Shown here: piece by piece, positions 6,090-8,453 of the stretch | Numbering within the stretch: position 1 is the stretch's first letter | Layout of the letters: every line of letters starts with the position of its first letter | Assembly: GCA_964622375.1 (NCBI GenBank) | Contig: CAZUQA010000106.1 | Location: 1-8,453, forward strand | Direction of reading: 5' to 3' | From: CAZUQA01 sp964622375 | Lineage (GTDB): Bacteria; Bacillota_I; Bacilli_A; Erysipelotrichales; Erysipelotrichaceae | DNA length: 8,453 bases | Position numbers and translations under genes: made by a program | The notes under the pieces: generated by a model | The model's database searches: none | The model's input: the letters and a program-made list of their open reading frames with translations, nothing else | Told to the model about the DNA's origin: nothing

Positions 6090-6544
6090 TAAAAATGGAT
6101 ATCACAGAAATATTGAAGCCGGAATGTATGACGCTGGAGTTAATAGCGAGTGACAAAATCAGCGCCATCAAAGAAATGATCACCATGTTAAAAAATGCCG
6201 GGATTGTCAGTGATGAAGCCGGGATGTTTGAAGCTGTCATGGCCAGGGAGGGTGAATTTGCCACTGATGTCGGTTTTGGCATTGCCATACCCCATGCGCA
6301 GTGTCAATGGGTTACAGAATCAGCTGTTGCTTTTGGTCGCTTGCCCAAAGATATCAATTGGTCGGACCAAGAGGAAGATTCTGCCATCCGGATGATTTTT
6401 ATGATTGCAGTGCCCTTAGAAACCCAGGATGAACATTTGAGAATACTGGCGCACATTGCCCGGCGTTTAATGGATGAGGAAGTTCGTCAAGGAATTTTGC
6501 GTGCTGTTGATTCACAAAGCATCATTGAAGCTTTGAAATCATAA
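6086..6544 (+). CDS. PTS fructose-family IIA component
   Basis: This cytosolic phosphocarrier accepts phosphate from HPr and passes it to the IIB domain of the next gene. At 152 residues it is a complete EIIA of the fructose/mannitol (PTS_EIIA_2) type. The active-site histidine is His70 in GFGIAIPHAQ, and a second conserved histidine is His117 in DEHLRILA. The AREGEFATDVG segment (53-63) before the active site is typical. The start at 6086 overlaps the DeoR stop by four bases (ATGA), with GGAG at 6078-6081. An in-frame ATG at 6095 would begin MDITEIL, the commoner family start, so the true start could be three codons later. It is 24 bases before IIBC, in the same operon. Confidence 0.93.
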   Translation: MIKMDITEILKPECMTLELIASDKISAIKEMITMLKNAGIVSDEAGMFEAVMAREGEFATDVGFGIAIPHAQCQWVTESAVAFGRLPKDINWSDQEEDSAIRMIFMIAVPLETQDEHLRILAHIARRLMDEEVRQGILRAVDSQSIIEALKS

Positions 6545-6568
6545 CAAAAATGAAAGGAGTAGAATTTT

Positions 6569-7924
6569 ATGAAATTAGTTGCAGTAACTAATTGCCCAAC
6601 CGGGATAGCTCATACCTATATGGCAGCTGAAGCTTTAACTAAAGCCGCTGCTGAATTGGGTGTGGAGATTAAGGTGGAAACTCAGGGATCAATCGGTGCC
6701 GAAAATGTGTTGAGTGCCTCGGACATTGCTGAAGCGCATGCGGTTATCATTGCTTCAGCGGTTAAAGTTGATTATGAGCGTTTCGCCGGGAAAACCATTA
6801 TTGAGTGGCCGGTGGGTAAGATTATTAAGGAGGCGAAAAAAGCGGTTGAAGCGGCTGTTGCCAGTGAGAGGAAGGATGACGGTAAGACAGTAAGCACTGA
6901 AGAGCCGAAGACTTTCAGTAATCGCGGGGTACTTCGGCATTTATTTACCGGGATTTCGTACATGATTCCGGTAGTGGCAGCCGGGGGTTTGTTGATCGCC
7001 CTTGCTTTTTTGTGGGGTCTAGAACCGGCTGAAGGGACTATCGGTGCTGTGTTGATGACCTTGGGTGGCGCCACCTTAACCTTTATGTTGCCGATAATGA
7101 GTGCGTTTATTGCCTATTCTATCGCTGACCGTCCGGGTATTGCCCCTGGTTTAGCTCTGGGCTTTTTAAGTGGCGAAATTGGCTCCGGTTTCTTAGGGGC
7201 GATAATTGCCGGATTACTGGTCGGTTACTTTGTTAAATTCTTAAAAGGTGTTAAATTACCACAGGCTTTGGAAGGTATCAGTAGCGTGTTGTTTATTCCT
7301 TTGTTGAGTATAGTTGTTATCGGTTTTCTTCTGTACTATGTAATCGGTACGCCGGTAGCCGCCGTCCAAGGGGCTTTGACCGACATGTTGACGAATCTTA
7401 ATACCATCAGTGCGGTTATGTTGGGGGCGGTAATGGGCTTGATGACGGCTTTTGATATGGGTGGACCTTGCGATAAAGTAGCTTATACTTTTTCCGTAGG
7501 TTTGTTAGCTGAAGGCATCACGGCTCCGATGGCTGCTAACATGGCAGCCGGTATGTCACCGGCTATCGGTCTGGCTTTAGCAACTCTGCTTTTTAGAAAA
7601 CGCTTCAATAAAAGCGAACAGGATGCCGGTAAAACAGCTTGGCTGTTGGGTGCTTGTTTTATTACCGAAGGGGCTATTCCTTTTGCGGCTGCTGATCCTT
7701 TGCGCATTTTACCGGCAACGATGATCGGTTCAGCTATCAGCGGCGCCCTTTCCATGATTTTTGGTTGTACACTAAATGCGCCCCACGGTGGCATCTTTGC
7801 GATTATGATTCCCGGAGTTGTCGGTAATGTTGTACTTTACATTGTAGCTATTGCTGCCGGTTCAATTGCCACGGCGGTAATCGCTAACTTCACTAAATCG
7901 ATCGGTAAAAAAGCAGTTGAGTAA
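6569..7924 (+). CDS. PTS fructose-family IIBC component
   Basis: This is a fused sugar permease and phosphotransferase of 451 residues. IIB (about 1-95) carries the phosphocysteine Cys9 in TNCPTGIAHTYMAAE. A charged linker (about 97-118) precedes the membrane IIC domain (about 120-445). IIC signatures include GISYMIPVVAAGGLLIALAF (128-147), AFDMGGPCDKVAYTF (294-308), ITEGAIPFAAADP (365-377) and LNAPHGGIF (402-410). Most fructose-family IIC proteins, as I recall, read GGPxNKAA where this one has GGPCDKVA, so it is a distinct subgroup and the sugar need not be fructose. The ATG at 6569 has AAAGGAG (6553-6559) nine bases upstream. No IIA domain is fused, and the separate IIA just upstream supplies it. 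It would import the sugar and release it phosphorylated to the epimerase and isomerase-like enzymes encoded in the same cluster. Confidence 0.94.
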   Translation: MKLVAVTNCPTGIAHTYMAAEALTKAAAELGVEIKVETQGSIGAENVLSASDIAEAHAVIIASAVKVDYERFAGKTIIEWPVGKIIKEAKKAVEAAVASERKDDGKTVSTEEPKTFSNRGVLRHLFTGISYMIPVVAAGGLLIALAFLWGLEPAEGTIGAVLMTLGGATLTFMLPIMSAFIAYSIADRPGIAPGLALGFLSGEIGSGFLGAIIAGLLVGYFVKFLKGVKLPQALEGISSVLFIPLLSIVVIGFLLYYVIGTPVAAVQGALTDMLTNLNTISAVMLGAVMGLMTAFDMGGPCDKVAYTFSVGLLAEGITAPMAANMAAGMSPAIGLALATLLFRKRFNKSEQDAGKTAWLLGACFITEGAIPFAAADPLRILPATMIGSAISGALSMIFGCTLNAPHGGIFAIMIPGVVGNVVLYIVAIAAGSIATAVIANFTKSIGKKAVE

Positions 7925-7939
7925 TTGCTGAGAAATTAG

Positions 7940-7977
7940 CTGTAGTAAAGGACTGATTAAATCGTCCTTCATTACAG
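7940..7977 (+). repeat. Intercistronic hairpin after IIBC
   Basis: The arms at 7940-7953 (CTGTAGTAAAGGAC) and 7964-7977 (GTCCTTCATTACAG) pair over 14 positions, with one A-C mismatch and one G-U pair, around a 10-base loop. No T run follows, so complete termination is unlikely. A stabilising or processing element, or partial attenuation between the transporter and the isomerase-like gene, fits better. Confidence 0.55.
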
Positions 7978-7980
7978 ATT

Positions 7981-8014
7981 TACCACAGAAGCAGAGCTTG
8001 TACTTTATGTGGTA
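7981..8014. repeat. Inverted repeat TACCACA / TGTGGTA before the isomerase-like gene
   Basis: TACCACA (7981-7987) and TGTGGTA (8008-8014) are exact reverse complements separated by 20 bases. An inner AAGC/GCTT pair (7989-7992, 7996-7999) could add a small stem. The downstream arm ends 21 bases before the start codon, near the ribosome site. It could be an operator or an RNA structure that affects translation of the next gene. I see no convincing promoter in this 111-base gap. Confidence 0.4.
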
Positions 8015-8035
8015 TCTCACTTTAGGAGAGCGACA

Positions 8036-8453
8036 ATGTACAATAAAAAAATTTTAAAACCGCCTTTCTTTGAGATTGGTCCGAAACAGTATATCTATGG
8101 TGATGCGGTATTGGAGTTGGCTTTGATCGCTGAGGAAGCTTCAAGAAAACATAATGTCCAGGTTATCTTTACTGCACCGTTTCCCGATATCTATCGGGTA
8201 GCACAGGCCACCAAAGATTTAATCGTCTTTGCCCCGCATATGGACGATATTCGCGTCGGCCGGGGCTTAGCCGATATTTTACCGGAATCGGTACGGGCTG
8301 CCGGAGCTAACGGGGTGATGCTCAACCACATCGAAAAACAGGTAACTTACTTAAAACTCAAAAATATTATGAGCCGGGCCAGAGAATTGAGCATGTTGAC
8401 CTTAATTATTGCCGATTCGGTGGTGGAAGCTAAAGCGGCAGCACTACTAGGAC
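8036..8453 (+). CDS. Triose-phosphate isomerase-like protein (3' partial)
   Basis: The first 139 residues are visible and the window end cuts the gene. The sequence is recognisably TIM-family but divergent. FFEIGPKQY (11-19) aligns with the FVGGNWKMN region and keeps the active-site lysine (Lys17) but lacks the asparagine two residues before it (Gly15). VMLNHIEK (94-101) carries the catalytic histidine (His98) where ordinary TIM reads ILGHSERR. FAPHMD (65-70) replaces the usual AQN segment. The catalytic glutamate would lie beyond the window. As I recall, such TIM-like proteins in Firmicute sugar operons act on, or are suspected to act on, other sugar phosphates; EryH, the L-erythrulose-1-phosphate isomerase of erythritol breakdown, is one such paralog. 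AGGAG (8024-8028) seven bases upstream sets the ATG. It follows IIBC after a gap with two hairpins. It is probably not the housekeeping TpiA. Confidence 0.8.
   Translation, partial: MYNKKILKPPFFEIGPKQYIYGDAVLELALIAEEASRKHNVQVIFTAPFPDIYRVAQATKDLIVFAPHMDDIRVGRGLADILPESVRAAGANGVMLNHIEKQVTYLKLKNIMSRARELSMLTLIIADSVVEAKAAALLG

Noticed and set aside
7483..7794. Minus-strand open frame of 103 codons inside the IIBC gene
   Set aside because: It is antisense to a strongly conserved IIC domain, has no recognisable domain, and looks like a by-product of codon bias.
7925..8035. Independent promoter for the isomerase-like gene
   Set aside because: TTGTAC at 7998-8003 matches only half of a -35 box, and no -10 box lies at the right distance.

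Overview
The window looks like the chromosome of a low-to-moderate GC Gram-positive (Firmicutes-type) bacterium. The grounds are strong AGGAG-type ribosome binding sites before most genes, tightly packed operons, PTS transporters of the mannose and fructose families, a DeoR-type sugar regulator, a long-form YjbQ protein, and a TIM-like isomerase of a type I associate with Firmicute sugar operons. The genus cannot be named from the sequence alone. No phage, transposon, rRNA, tRNA or CRISPR signal was seen. This is an accessory carbohydrate-uptake region.

Layout. (1) 1-3688, plus strand: the tail of a mannose-family PTS operon. It holds IIC (cut by the window start) and IID, overlapping by one base. 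After a 97-base gap containing a long inverted repeat come a divergent ChbG/YdjC-family carbohydrate deacetylase-like gene and an MFS sugar/H+ symporter-like gene. The IIA and IIB partners are presumably upstream. (2) 3732-3769: a likely bidirectional terminator. (3) 3768-4388, minus strand: a long-form YjbQ (UPF0047) gene. (4) 4389-4625: a 237-base divergent control region rich in palindromes, with a good sigma-A promoter for the next operon. (5) 4626-8453, plus strand: a second operon running ribulose-phosphate 3-epimerase family, DeoR regulator, fructose-family PTS IIA, fructose-family PTS IIBC, then after a 111-base gap with two hairpins a triose-phosphate-isomerase-like gene cut by the window end.

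How it may work. In the second operon, the IIA and IIBC proteins would import and phosphorylate a sugar, and the isomerase-like and epimerase-like enzymes would convert the phosphate toward the pentose-phosphate pathway or glycolysis. The DeoR protein, encoded inside the operon, probably senses the phosphorylated intermediate and controls the promoter at 4567-4595. The sugar is not identifiable here; allose/allulose-like hexoses, pentuloses and tetruloses are all possible. In the first operon, the mannose-type PTS with a deacetylase-like protein suggests use of an amino sugar or acetylated oligosaccharide, but altered residues at the deacetylase metal site make that uncertain.
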